Assembly (NCBI RefSeq): GCF_014764305.1
Contig: NZ_CP061703.1
Span: 2,771,501 to 2,835,500 of the forward strand
Length of the DNA: 64,000 nucleotides
Source of the DNA: Mesoflavibacter profundi
Lineage (GTDB): Bacteria > Bacteroidota > Bacteroidia > Flavobacteriales > Flavobacteriaceae
Reading direction: 5' to 3'
Below the pieces are notes generated by a model. The model was not told the DNA's origin. It made no database searches and saw only the letters and a list, made by a program, of their open reading frames with translations. A program made the translations under genes and the position numbers. Below are positions 27,896-36,115 of the stretch, piece by piece (the first letter of the stretch is position 1; every line of letters begins with the position of its first letter).

Positions 27896-30784
27896 TTATA
27901 ATGTGGTTTGTAAAGAAATGGTTTGATTAAGATCTATTTTAGGTGAAATGGATTGCAAATATTCTGAACTTTTTGCAGTTTTATTTTCTACAAATGGTCG
28001 TATTTGAAATAACCACAAATTATTGTCTTTAAATCCAAACTCTACATCATAAGCTTGATCTGTTCCCATGTGTTTTCTAATAGAATTTGCAAGTTTATTA
28101 ATTTGATCTATGTTTTTTTGGTTTAAAATTGGTGCATTAAAAGATGTAGCATACGTTTTAACGCCACCAGTTTTAGGTAACCTAATAAACTGTAATTGTC
28201 TTGCTGGTGCTAATAAATAGTCTGTTTGATTTGTAATTAATCTTGTTTCTGCACTTTGACCATCTACAGCGCCGCCAGCACCTAAACTAAAGGCAACAGT
28301 AAGATCTTTATCAGTTCCTTGATTTATGCCTTTTGTAATCATTACACCAGAATAATCTACATCTACACTAGGTATAATTAAAATTGAAGGGTAAACATTT
28401 TCTGGATTTGATAAGTATTTTTGACGCCATTTAAAACTTCTTTCTGTGTAAGGAGATGCCCAAACACGTTTAATTCCTTTTAAAATTTCGTCTTCATCTA
28501 AAATATTAAATAAGGTTAAATTTAATCCAGCTCCAGTAAACTCTTTTAAATCTTCCATATTAGTGTCACTTCTTAAAAACACTGGTACTTGACCTAAGTT
28601 TGATTTAAAAGCAACTTTAAATTGACGTTTTATATCGTTTATAAACTCAGGTTTTAAAGGCATATTCACAATGGCTTCTCGCAATGTTTTAAATGCGTCT
28701 AGTTGCATATTTTCAATTGTAGTCTCATCAATATTATCTTCTCGCATTGTTTTTGCTTTTGCAAAAATGCTGTTTAAATATTCCCAATAGGTTTGACCTG
28801 TAGTTGTATTCATTTCTTGAAGCATATGCGCTTTAAAAATTCCAAAAGGAATAATTAAACCTTCTACGACATGATCAGGGAATTGAGCTTTTAATTCGCC
28901 TAAATTAGCAGCTTTTGGTCCACATAATTTACCAGAATCTGTTGCATTTACATCTCTCATATTAACAACATTATCAATATCTAAACGAATTTGGTTTGTA
29001 GGTACTTCAATTACATTTTTATTTTGTTGTTGTGCTGTAAATAGACTAGACTCTTGACTAGTCATTTGATTTTCTTTTTTAAGAATAACATTTCCTTTAT
29101 TGGAAACTGCATAAAAAACAGTCTGTCCATCAAGTTGTTTTAATTCTTTCAAATTATCATAAGATAATGCAGCGTTGGGAATTCCTAAATTTCTAGCAAG
29201 TAGTTGAACGTGAGATACTAAATTACCTTCAGAAACTGTAAAAATACCAGCAACTGGTTTTAAGTCGCTTGGTGGACGTTCAAAAATATAGATGTTGTTG
29301 GTGTTAACTTCAATTTTATCTGGATTTCCATCAACTACGACCAAAGTACCTTTTGCATATCCTGGATTTAATCCTCTAACACTACTAGAATTAGAAAGGT
29401 TTTCAATGTCATTTTTTATTTTACTTTCTTTAGCTATAAAAACACCAAGATTACTAACAGTTTCTCCTAAATTTAAAGCGATACTGCTTCTTACTTTGTC
29501 GTCTATAAAACCATATGCTAATGGCTCAAAATCTGTGTAGCTTTCAATTATAGTATTATAAACAGCTTTAGGCATAGCGCTAGACCATTCGACTAAACTT
29601 CTACTTGCAATTAAATACTCATTAAGCGTATTTAAAGTTAATTGATCTTCTAATAAAGGCGTGTTTAAACGGTTTTCTATAGCGTTGTATTCCCAATTTT
29701 CAATTAAACCTGTACCAGTTGCAGCACAAGCTAAAGTGTTAATTTTTAAAATATTGTCGTGTAGAGTAGTAGTGGTATAATTTTGAGATTCTATTAGCAA
29801 AGTTTTTTCTAATTGGTTAGTTAAATCCAATAGTAATAATCGATCTTCACTACTTTTAAAATCTAAAATATTTGTCCTAATTGTATATAATAAATTGGAT
29901 AAATCTTGAACTAAATGCGCCACATTGGTTTCGTTTTTATCCTGATTTAAAAATGCGACAATAGATAAGTAAGTACTGTTTTTTGTGTCTATTTGTTTGA
30001 TATCGTTTATTAAAGCATCAAAATCTAAAGGAGCATAAAACGTTTGCATGGTTTGAATTAGCTCTTCAAACTGTTGCTTTTGCTTTAATGACAACTTAGA
30101 CTGATTTTTATTAAAATATGCTTTAACTAACTCTACATCATTTGCATCTGGTTGCCCATGAATTTTAATGCGTAAGGACATAAAATCTTGCAAATCTTCA
30201 GATAAAATTTTGGACTGACTTCGCATTAATTGTGCAATATTGTTATCTCCATTATGCGGTATATCTTTTAATGCTTGTCTAATTAAATAATATTGCGAGG
30301 TAACAAAACTGTCATCTTTTAGTATATCTAAAAAGAAGGATTTTCCCCAAGCTTCTTCATCTTCACTTTGAAATGCTCCACGGTAATATTGTGCTTTTCT
30401 TAAAACCCAACCATTGTCTACGCTATATAAATATTTATTTATTTGATATTGTTTTAAATGATTGTAAAAATTAGCCTTATCAAGAAATTGGTCTTGGTCT
30501 TCTGCAGCTAGAATATCACCAAAAAACAGGTGGTTTTGTTCTCTTAACTGTATTAAACTCTCTTTATATTTTGCATGTTGTACACCACCAATTTTGTCTG
30601 GGCAAGGATCTTTTGGTTCGCGTTCAGTACCATCATCACAAAACCATTTAATACGTTGGTAAGGTCCACGTACATCAGATTTATAACTGCTTATTAATTG
30701 CTTAATTTGATTAGACGTTAATGATTGAGAAAGGGATAAAGTACAAACCAATAAAGCGATTGTAGTTGTTAGTTGTTTTAACAT
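27896..30784 (-). CDS. Exported PEP-synthase/glucan-dikinase-like protein
   Basis: 962 residues. A signal peptide is evident (TTTIALLVCTLSLSQS, cleavage near 20). Residues 25-460 are helical with no recognised domain, but two Cys (C49, C61) in a CDDG...CPDK segment could form a disulfide. A swivelling phosphohistidine domain (about 475-570) carries SHVQLLARN with His525; this resembles the SHVSVRARN motif of alpha-glucan water dikinases. A PPDK/PEP-synthase ATP-grasp domain follows (about 615-935: GPKAANLGEL, FLRSDTNMEDL, GAGGAVDGQSAETR). The TIM-barrel PEP/pyruvate domain is absent. The order His-domain then ATP-grasp is that of glucan dikinases. Substrate unknown. Confidence 0.72.
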   Translation of the reverse strand: MLKQLTTTIALLVCTLSLSQSLTSNQIKQLISSYKSDVRGPYQRIKWFCDDGTEREPKDPCPDKIGGVQHAKYKESLIQLREQNHLFFGDILAAEDQDQFLDKANFYNHLKQYQINKYLYSVDNGWVLRKAQYYRGAFQSEDEEAWGKSFFLDILKDDSFVTSQYYLIRQALKDIPHNGDNNIAQLMRSQSKILSEDLQDFMSLRIKIHGQPDANDVELVKAYFNKNQSKLSLKQKQQFEELIQTMQTFYAPLDFDALINDIKQIDTKNSTYLSIVAFLNQDKNETNVAHLVQDLSNLLYTIRTNILDFKSSEDRLLLLDLTNQLEKTLLIESQNYTTTTLHDNILKINTLACAATGTGLIENWEYNAIENRLNTPLLEDQLTLNTLNEYLIASRSLVEWSSAMPKAVYNTIIESYTDFEPLAYGFIDDKVRSSIALNLGETVSNLGVFIAKESKIKNDIENLSNSSSVRGLNPGYAKGTLVVVDGNPDKIEVNTNNIYIFERPPSDLKPVAGIFTVSEGNLVSHVQLLARNLGIPNAALSYDNLKELKQLDGQTVFYAVSNKGNVILKKENQMTSQESSLFTAQQQNKNVIEVPTNQIRLDIDNVVNMRDVNATDSGKLCGPKAANLGELKAQFPDHVVEGLIIPFGIFKAHMLQEMNTTTGQTYWEYLNSIFAKAKTMREDNIDETTIENMQLDAFKTLREAIVNMPLKPEFINDIKRQFKVAFKSNLGQVPVFLRSDTNMEDLKEFTGAGLNLTLFNILDEDEILKGIKRVWASPYTERSFKWRQKYLSNPENVYPSILIIPSVDVDYSGVMITKGINQGTDKDLTVAFSLGAGGAVDGQSAETRLITNQTDYLLAPARQLQFIRLPKTGGVKTYATSFNAPILNQKNIDQINKLANSIRKHMGTDQAYDVEFGFKDNNLWLFQIRPFVENKTAKSSEYLQSISPKIDLNQTISLQTTL

Positions 30785-30963
30785 TAATATTAGTTTAGGT
30801 TGGATAACAAAAATAACTGCTTGTATCTATTAAAAATACTGTTTAATTTTTAATTAACACTTCTAAATCATAAGGTTTTCTTAACAAAAGCTAATGTTAG
30901 TTAATTATTAAAAATCAAGCATTTAAATTAGTAATTTAGGTCTAAACCAAACCATTAATAATT

Positions 30964-31407
30964 ATGAAAACATTAAAAACAACAATAGAAACCTTTGCTT
31001 TCTTAACATTTTTTGCAGTTCTATTTAATTGTACTCAAGCTAAAGGTCAAGTTCCAGAGAATGTAAAACAAGCCTTTACAGATAAATATCCAGATGAAAC
31101 CAATCCAGATTGGGAAACCGATGCACATGGTAACTTTGAAGCACATTTTAAAAAAGATGGCGAAAAGTATAGAGCAGACTTTAGTGCTAACGGGCAATGG
31201 ATAGAAACAGAATCTAGTATTAAAAAAGATGAGCTACCTAAAGCTATAAGATCTGTAATTAAAGATAAATACGATAGTGAAGAAATTACCGAAGTAGAAT
31301 ATGTACAAAGCGCTACTAAAGGAGAATTTTACGACGTCGAATTTAAACAAAAAGGAAAAAATAAAGATGTCGAGTTTAGAGCAAACGGACAAATAATAAA
31401 CCAATAA
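30964..31407 (+). CDS. PepSY-like domain secreted protein
   Basis: 147 residues with an N-terminal export signal; Cys23 in LFNC could be lipidated, though the lipobox is poor. Two tandem PepSY_like units are seen: VKQAFTDKYPDETNPDWETD with HFKKDGEKYRADFSANGQW, then IRSVIKDKYDSEEITEVEYV with EFYDVEFKQKGKNKDVEFRANGQ (read in pieces). Such domains occur in periplasmic Bacteroidota proteins of unknown function. Monocistronic, ended by the hairpin at 31429. Confidence 0.8.
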   Translation: MKTLKTTIETFAFLTFFAVLFNCTQAKGQVPENVKQAFTDKYPDETNPDWETDAHGNFEAHFKKDGEKYRADFSANGQWIETESSIKKDELPKAIRSVIKDKYDSEEITEVEYVQSATKGEFYDVEFKQKGKNKDVEFRANGQIINQ

Positions 31408-31428
31408 AATATTGATTAATAGCGATAT

Positions 31429-31465
31429 AAAAGCCGATTTAATAAAATTTAAGTCGGCTTTTATT
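31429..31465 (+). terminator. Intrinsic terminator after the PepSY-like gene
   Basis: Twelve-pair stem AAAAGCCGATTT (31429-31440) / AAGTCGGCTTTT (31451-31462) with one G-U pair and a 10-base loop, followed by T-rich sequence. Confidence 0.85.
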
Positions 31466-31505
31466 AGTTACTATAAATTATAAAATAAAGTTAAACTACT
31501 TGGAG

Positions 31506-31525
31506 ATATATTCCATGGTAAATAT
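31506..31525. promoter_or_regulatory. Palindrome upstream of the OYE reductase (possible operator)
   Basis: A 20-base imperfect palindrome centred on CCATGG with ATAT ends; 16 of 20 positions are symmetric. It lies 22 bases before the ATG at 31547. It may be an operator for a dimeric regulator; no matching regulator is encoded next to it. Confidence 0.35.
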
Positions 31526-31546
31526 ATTTACATAAAAAATTACATT

Positions 31547-32611
31547 ATGACATTATATAAAGACTATCAATTAAAAGATTTAACATTATCGAATAGAATT
31601 GTAATGGCACCAATGACTAGAAGTCGTGCTATAGATAATATTCCAAACGATTTAATGGCAGAATATTACAGCCAACGTGCATCTGCTGGTTTGATTATTT
31701 CTGAAGGAACTTCACCATCTGTAAACGGACTTGGATATGCTCGTATACCAGGAGCTTACAGTCCGGCGCAAATCGAAGGTTGGAAAAACGTTGCAGAACA
31801 AGTACATAAAAATAATGGAAAGATATTTGTACAATTAATGCATTGTGGTCGCATAGCTTCAGAAGAAAATTTACCAGATGGAGGAGAAGTTATAGCACCA
31901 AGTGCTGTGCTAGCTGCTGGAGAAATGTACACAGATACTAAAGGTATGTTGCCACATACTACACCAAGAGCGATGACTTTAAAAGACATTGAAAACACTC
32001 AAAATGAATATGTTAATAGTTCAAAATTATTAGTAGATGCAGGAATAGATGGTGTTGAATTACATGCAGCAAATGGATATTTATTAGAACAGTTTTTAAA
32101 TCCAAAATCTAACGTTAGAGACGATAATTATGGAGGAAATTTTGAGAACAGAGCACGTTTTGTTTTAGAAACTACAAAAAAAGTGGTTGATGCAATTGGC
32201 GCCAATAAAGTTGGTATTAGAGTTTCACCTTATGGCGCAAACGGTGATGTACAACATAACTATGAAGATTTAGTAGACCTTTACACATATTTAGCCGATG
32301 AATTAAAAGCTTTAAACATCGCTTATATTCATATTGCAGATCATACAGCAATGGGCGCACCAGAATTTGAAACAGATATTAAGGCAACTATTAAGTCACA
32401 TTTTGAAGGAACAGTAATTTCTGGTGGCGGCGTTACAAATGAAACTGATGCACAAAAGGTTTTAGATTCTGGAATGGATTTAGTTTATGTTGGTAGACCG
32501 TACATATCTAATCCAGATTTAGTTGACAAACTAAAATCAAACAAAACTTTAAAAGATCCTAATCCTGATACATTTTATACACCAGGTAAAGAAGGATATA
32601 CAGATTATTAA
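31547..32611 (+). CDS. Old Yellow Enzyme family NADH:flavin oxidoreductase / alkene reductase
   Basis: 354-residue FMN TIM-barrel enzyme. The N-terminus has LSNRIVMAPMTRSRA (FMN strand), then FVQLMHCGRIA, and the substrate-binding pair in GVELHAANGYLLEQFL (His and Asn of the HxxN motif, about 173-176) with the following NPKSNVRDDNYGG. The phosphate site is ISGGGV and VYVGRPYISNPDLV near the C-terminus. The family reduces activated C=C bonds (enones, nitro compounds, N-ethylmaleimide). Monocistronic between the terminators at 31429 and 32644. Confidence 0.9.
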   Translation: MTLYKDYQLKDLTLSNRIVMAPMTRSRAIDNIPNDLMAEYYSQRASAGLIISEGTSPSVNGLGYARIPGAYSPAQIEGWKNVAEQVHKNNGKIFVQLMHCGRIASEENLPDGGEVIAPSAVLAAGEMYTDTKGMLPHTTPRAMTLKDIENTQNEYVNSSKLLVDAGIDGVELHAANGYLLEQFLNPKSNVRDDNYGGNFENRARFVLETTKKVVDAIGANKVGIRVSPYGANGDVQHNYEDLVDLYTYLADELKALNIAYIHIADHTAMGAPEFETDIKATIKSHFEGTVISGGGVTNETDAQKVLDSGMDLVYVGRPYISNPDLVDKLKSNKTLKDPNPDTFYTPGKEGYTDY

Positions 32612-32643
32612 TTCTGTAGAATTAATATATATTGATTAGTTAT

Positions 32644-32674
32644 AAACGCTTAGTAAAACACTAAGCGTTTTTTT
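32644..32674 (+). terminator. Intrinsic terminator after the OYE reductase
   Basis: Eleven-pair perfect stem AAACGCTTAGT (32644-32654) / ACTAAGCGTTT (32660-32670) with loop AAAAC and a run of T. Confidence 0.92.
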
Positions 32675-32707
32675 ATTTATCATTATGCGTTAGAAATGAT
32701 GACTTTA

Positions 32708-32740
<33 letters not shown>

Positions 32741-32778
32741 ACAATTATAATAATTAACGTAATAGCACGAAGTGTTAT

Positions 32779-32834
32779 TTTACATAGTCATCGATATAAT
32801 GTGTTTAGACTTATATCGTAAATGATTATGTAAA
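32779..32834. repeat. Long imperfect inverted repeat in non-coding DNA
   Basis: The left arm TTTACATAGTCAT+CGATATAA (32779-32799) pairs with TTATATCG (32811-32818) and, after a 3-base bulge, ATGATTATGTAAA (32822-32834). That is 21 pairs with one G-T pair and an 11-base loop. It is not followed by a T run, so it is not a simple terminator. Confidence 0.65.
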
Positions 32835-33191
32835 GCTAATTATTATCAATCCAAATAATATTTGTTTTCAATACTTAATTTAGAATCTATATTTAATATA
32901 AATTTTATAATAAAAATAATGTGATTTCTCACGTTGTTCTAAATGACTTTAAAAAACCTAAAAATGGTCATATTTCTTAATTCTCATAATTTTAATATTC
33001 TGTACAAATGATCGTAAATTTTCAAATACGCGATTCTCAGCGATTAAAATTCAGCGTTTAAATTGAAGATATTTATTGAAAAACTAATTCTTTCATCTCT
33101 TATTTTATCATAAAAATTATAAGAATAGATTTATTTAATTCTATTTTACATAATAATATTCAATTTTAGATATTGAAACTATTATCATAAA

Positions 33192-33223
33192 AAAAACGCT
33201 TTAGAATGTTTTAAAGCGTTTTT
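33192..33223. terminator. Bidirectional intrinsic terminator
   Basis: Twelve-pair stem AAAAACGCTTTA (33192-33203) / TAAAGCGTTTTT (33212-33223) with an 8-base loop, A and T runs on both sides. On the minus strand it ends the FKBP transcript; on the plus strand it would end any transcript made across 32680-33190. Confidence 0.85.
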
Positions 33224-33297
33224 CATTATAAATCTAAATGTTGATAGGTTCTTTAATTATGCGATTTCTTACCGTGCTCGAAATGACTACTATTAAG

Positions 33298-33317
33298 ATT
33301 CCTGCTTTCGCAGGAAT
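33298..33317. repeat. Family A palindromic repeat
   Basis: ATTCCTGCTTTCGCAGGAAT, 3 bases from the FKBP stop. Same family as 51795-51812, 53236-53255 and 57099-57118. Confidence 0.7.
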
Positions 33318-33320
33318 TTA

Positions 33321-33749
33321 TTAGTTGATTCCTACAACTTCTAAATCAAATATTAAATCTTGACCAGCTAAAGGATGATTCGCATCAATAACAATATGGT
33401 TCTCATTTACTTCTGCAACACGTAATTGCTGTTGTGATCCATCAGGTCTTGACGCCATTAAGCCCATTCCAACTTCTGGTGTAATTTCTTTTGGTAACTC
33501 TTCTTTTGATATTTTTTGAAACAATTCTGTACGTACATCTCCGTAAGCATCTGCTTTGGCAATTGTTACGGTTTTCTTTTCGTTAACTGCCATATCTATT
33601 AAAGCGTTTTCAAAACCAGGTATTAATTGTCCTTGTCCTAATTGTGCTTGTAACGGTTCTCTTTCTGCCGATGTATCAAACACTTGTCCATTGGTTAATT
33701 TACCTGTGTAATGTACTTTTACAGTATCGTTTGCTTTTACTTTACTCAT
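33321..33749 (-). CDS. FKBP-type peptidyl-prolyl isomerase, SlyD-like
   Basis: 142 residues. The FKBP core (VKVHYTGKLTNGQVFDTS at the start, LGQGQLIPGFENALIDM near 37-53) is interrupted by an insert-in-flap domain (about 66-120) and closes with DANHPLAGQDLIFDLEV, the arrangement of SlyD. The His-rich metal-binding tail of E. coli SlyD is missing. It catalyses prolyl isomerisation and probably acts as a cytoplasmic chaperone; no signal peptide. Preceded by a TAnnTTTG box (33779-33786). Confidence 0.88.
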   Translation of the reverse strand: MSKVKANDTVKVHYTGKLTNGQVFDTSAEREPLQAQLGQGQLIPGFENALIDMAVNEKKTVTIAKADAYGDVRTELFQKISKEELPKEITPEVGMGLMASRPDGSQQQLRVAEVNENHIVIDANHPLAGQDLIFDLEVVGIN

Positions 33750-33778
33750 AATTTTTGTTTATAATTTGTAAATAGCTA

Positions 33779-33786
33779 CAAAGGTA
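33779..33786 (-). promoter_or_regulatory. -7 promoter box of the FKBP gene
   Basis: TACCTTTG on the minus strand, exact match to TAnnTTTG, 30 bases before the ATG. Confidence 0.5.
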
Positions 33787-33864
33787 TGGCTCTTATATTG
33801 GTTTGACGAATAATTAGGAAATTGTTTAGAAATTCAATAGCTGCCACTACTCTACTTCTAACTT

Positions 33865-33885
33865 ATTCCGTACTAGATGCGGAAT
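33865..33885. repeat. Family B palindromic repeat
   Basis: ATTCCGTACTAGATGCGGAAT, in reverse orientation relative to the copies in the his operon (51834-51858, 53283-53307). It lies between the FKBP and AraC genes. Confidence 0.6.
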
Positions 33886-33946
33886 CTATTTTTTCAATTA
33901 TTCATAATAAAAAATGCTTTAAAACACGAACTGTTTTAAGCGTAGT

Positions 33947-34837
33947 TTATCCAACTCTAAATCGCGACGGACTTATGCTAACATGTTTTTTAAAGAAGTT
34001 ACTAAAATGTGTAGCTTCTTTAAAATCTAAAGCATAAGCAATTTGAGAAATATCCCAATTAGGCTGTTTTAAAAGGACTTTAGATTCTTGTAAAATCCGA
34101 TCTGCTATTAACTGTGTTGTTGTTTTTCCGGTGATTTCTTTAACTGCTTTGTTTAAATAATTTACATGAATATTTAGCTTGTTTGCATAATCTGAAGCAG
34201 ATTTTAATTGAATTTTTGGATGATTATTATCTAACGGAAATTGCCTTTCTAACAATTCTGTAAATAACATACAAATACGTTGAGATGCATTAACTTGCGC
34301 TTCTTTCGTAGTAATTGTTGGATTTAATTTTAGAGCAAAATGAAGTAAGTTAAACACTTGATTTCGTATTGCGTCGTACTTGTATTTGTAGCCTGAAGAA
34401 AGTTCGGCTTCCATATTTTCAAAAATATGATAAAGCTTGTTGTAATCTTCTGCAGAAAGTTCAAAAATATGATCATGATCTGGTTTAAAAACTTCATAAT
34501 TATTAAACGTACCAAATTGATGAAAAAAATGAGTATCAAAAATGCAATAAATACCTTCTCTAATCGTATCTAAATGTTCCCATTTATAAGGAATTTGCGG
34601 ATTAGAAAATGATAAAGCTTGAGCATTAATTTTTACTACACGATCGGCAAAATGTACCTTGCTTTGCCCTTTTACTAACATGATTTTATAAAAATCTCGT
34701 CTTTGATAAGGTATTTTTGTAGGTTGACCAGCAACATAAGGCTGAAGTTTAAAAATATTAAAATGACCAATTTCTGTTTGTAAAGATTTTGGTATCCATT
34801 GACTTTTGTTTTTGTAAAACTGATCTAAACTTTCCAT
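33947..34837 (-). CDS. AraC-family transcriptional regulator
   Basis: 296 residues. An N-terminal cupin-like sensor domain (about 25-170) is followed by two C-terminal helix-turn-helix units: ASDYANKLNIHVNYLNKAVKEITGKT and WDISQIAYALDFKEATHFSNFFKKHVSISPSRFR (read in parts), the second being the AraC signature. The effector is unknown. The membrane protein gene at 34864 is upstream on the same strand and ends 26 bases before the AraC start, so they may be co-transcribed, or the regulator may act elsewhere. Confidence 0.88.
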   Translation of the reverse strand: MESLDQFYKNKSQWIPKSLQTEIGHFNIFKLQPYVAGQPTKIPYQRRDFYKIMLVKGQSKVHFADRVVKINAQALSFSNPQIPYKWEHLDTIREGIYCIFDTHFFHQFGTFNNYEVFKPDHDHIFELSAEDYNKLYHIFENMEAELSSGYKYKYDAIRNQVFNLLHFALKLNPTITTKEAQVNASQRICMLFTELLERQFPLDNNHPKIQLKSASDYANKLNIHVNYLNKAVKEITGKTTTQLIADRILQESKVLLKQPNWDISQIAYALDFKEATHFSNFFKKHVSISPSRFRVG

Positions 34838-34863
34838 GTGTTAAAGTTATAAATTTCAAACAT

Positions 34864-35604
34864 TTAAAACGAATAAATTAAAGACACATTCCAAAGTAAA
34901 GATTCACTTTTTATATTTGAATTTAGCTTGTGATTTAAAATTGTCTGTAGCGCTAAAGGAAAGTTCTTCTTTTCAAGAGTAATGTATTCAGCAGTATAAA
35001 AACCATCTTTAGCATCTAAATTTAAGTAGTACGCTAAGGCGGTAATATTCAAAAACCAATCTTTAACAATTGTTAAGTTAGAAAAATTAGCATTTGCATT
35101 TAAAAAATGTCCGTTTTTTAAACCTTGATCAAATCCTTTAGAGTATAAATAATACATACCAACACTTGTTTTTGAAGATAGTTTGTAGCTAGGTGCAACT
35201 TCTCCTGCCAAGTAACGTCTTGATTCTATAAACGTTTCTTGTACATTGTTTACAGTTAAGGTTTTATCTCTAAAATTAAGCGCTGGATGAACACCAACAC
35301 GTAAGTTTAATTTTTCTTTTTTTATGGCTTTATATCTAAACCAAAACAAGAAAGACCAAGGTTTTCCTTCTAAAGCAAATCGCATATCTGGCTCAAAACT
35401 AAATCTACCTTTAGTCATTTTTAATTCTAACAAAGCGGCAGGATCACCTAAAGAAAATGTTGGCACTAAAGAAATACCATTATTAGTCGCTGCGATAGTA
35501 CCTGTAAAACTATCTAAAAGTGGTTGTTTTACCTTGTCTTGAGCTATAATATTTAAGGTGAATAGCATTAATAAAAATAAGCTTAGTTTTAATTTGAATG
35601 TCAT
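34864..35604 (-). CDS. Exported protein, probable outer-membrane beta-barrel, function unknown
   Basis: 246 residues with a signal peptide (LSLFLLMLFTLNIIAQ, cleavage near 21). The mature part alternates polar and hydrophobic residues in strands of 8-12 residues with aromatic ends (FSFEPDMRFAL, FLFWFRYKAI, TSVGMYYLYSKG, FLNITALAYYLN) and ends with LLWNVSLIYSF, a C-terminal aromatic strand typical of outer-membrane barrels. About ten strands can be drawn. No homologue is recognised. Confidence 0.6.
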   Translation of the reverse strand: MTFKLKLSLFLLMLFTLNIIAQDKVKQPLLDSFTGTIAATNNGISLVPTFSLGDPAALLELKMTKGRFSFEPDMRFALEGKPWSFLFWFRYKAIKKEKLNLRVGVHPALNFRDKTLTVNNVQETFIESRRYLAGEVAPSYKLSSKTSVGMYYLYSKGFDQGLKNGHFLNANANFSNLTIVKDWFLNITALAYYLNLDAKDGFYTAEYITLEKKNFPLALQTILNHKLNSNIKSESLLWNVSLIYSF

Positions 35605-35762
35605 GTTAGCTAGTATTGAATTTTACATGTGCAAGTTACATTTGAACAGCTATATCAACATATAATTTTCAATGCAATAGTTGTAAATTTCAAACATCAA
35701 CAAAGTCAAACTTTACAAATAAAGAATTTGAAAATTTTTAGCTTAAACCAGTAATTATGTAA

Positions 35763-35770
35763 TATTTTTG
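35763..35770 (+). promoter_or_regulatory. -7 promoter box of the DUF3817 gene
   Basis: TATTTTTG, exact match to TAnnTTTG. Transcription would begin near 35777, which makes a TTG at 35781 an unlikely start and supports the ATG at 35787. Confidence 0.5.
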
Positions 35771-35786
35771 CATAAATTTTTTGATT

Positions 35787-36074
35787 ATGAGTTTACTTAA
35801 TGTATTTAGAATTGTTGCCTTATTAGAAGGTATCTCATATATTCTTTTATTATTTATAGCTACACCTTTAAAGCACTTTGGTAACGATCCAACTTATGTA
35901 AGATTATTAGGTATGCCACATGGTTTATTATTTGTTGCCTACATAGCTTTAGCAATACTTTTAAAGCCTGAACAACAATGGAATAAGCGTACATTTTTAA
36001 TAATATTAGCAGCATCTTTAATTCCGTTTGGTACCTTTTATGTTGATAAAAAATTTTTAGCACCAAAAAAGTAA
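35787..36074 (+). CDS. DUF3817 small integral membrane protein
   Basis: 95 residues from the ATG at 35787 with three transmembrane helices (about 5-25, 45-60 and 70-85). The signature is FRIVALLEGISYILLLF at the start, then PLKHFGNDPTYVRLLGMPHGLLF, typical of DUF3817 (YdzA/MmpS-like naming varies). Ends in a short Lys-rich cytoplasmic tail. Function of the family is unknown. Followed after 41 bases by the TlpA-like gene on the same strand. Confidence 0.82.
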   Translation: MSLLNVFRIVALLEGISYILLLFIATPLKHFGNDPTYVRLLGMPHGLLFVAYIALAILLKPEQQWNKRTFLIILAASLIPFGTFYVDKKFLAPKK

Positions 36075-36115
36075 ACTAAAAAAAATGTAATATTGGACTG
36101 GTTAAACAATTCAAT

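Noticed and set aside
33822-34037. 71-codon plus-strand frame overlapping the AraC C-terminus and a family B repeat
   Set aside because: Runs through a palindrome and the antisense of a conserved HTH domain.
35781-35786. TTG start of the DUF3817 protein
   Set aside because: Only a few bases after the predicted transcription start; the ATG at 35787 fits better.
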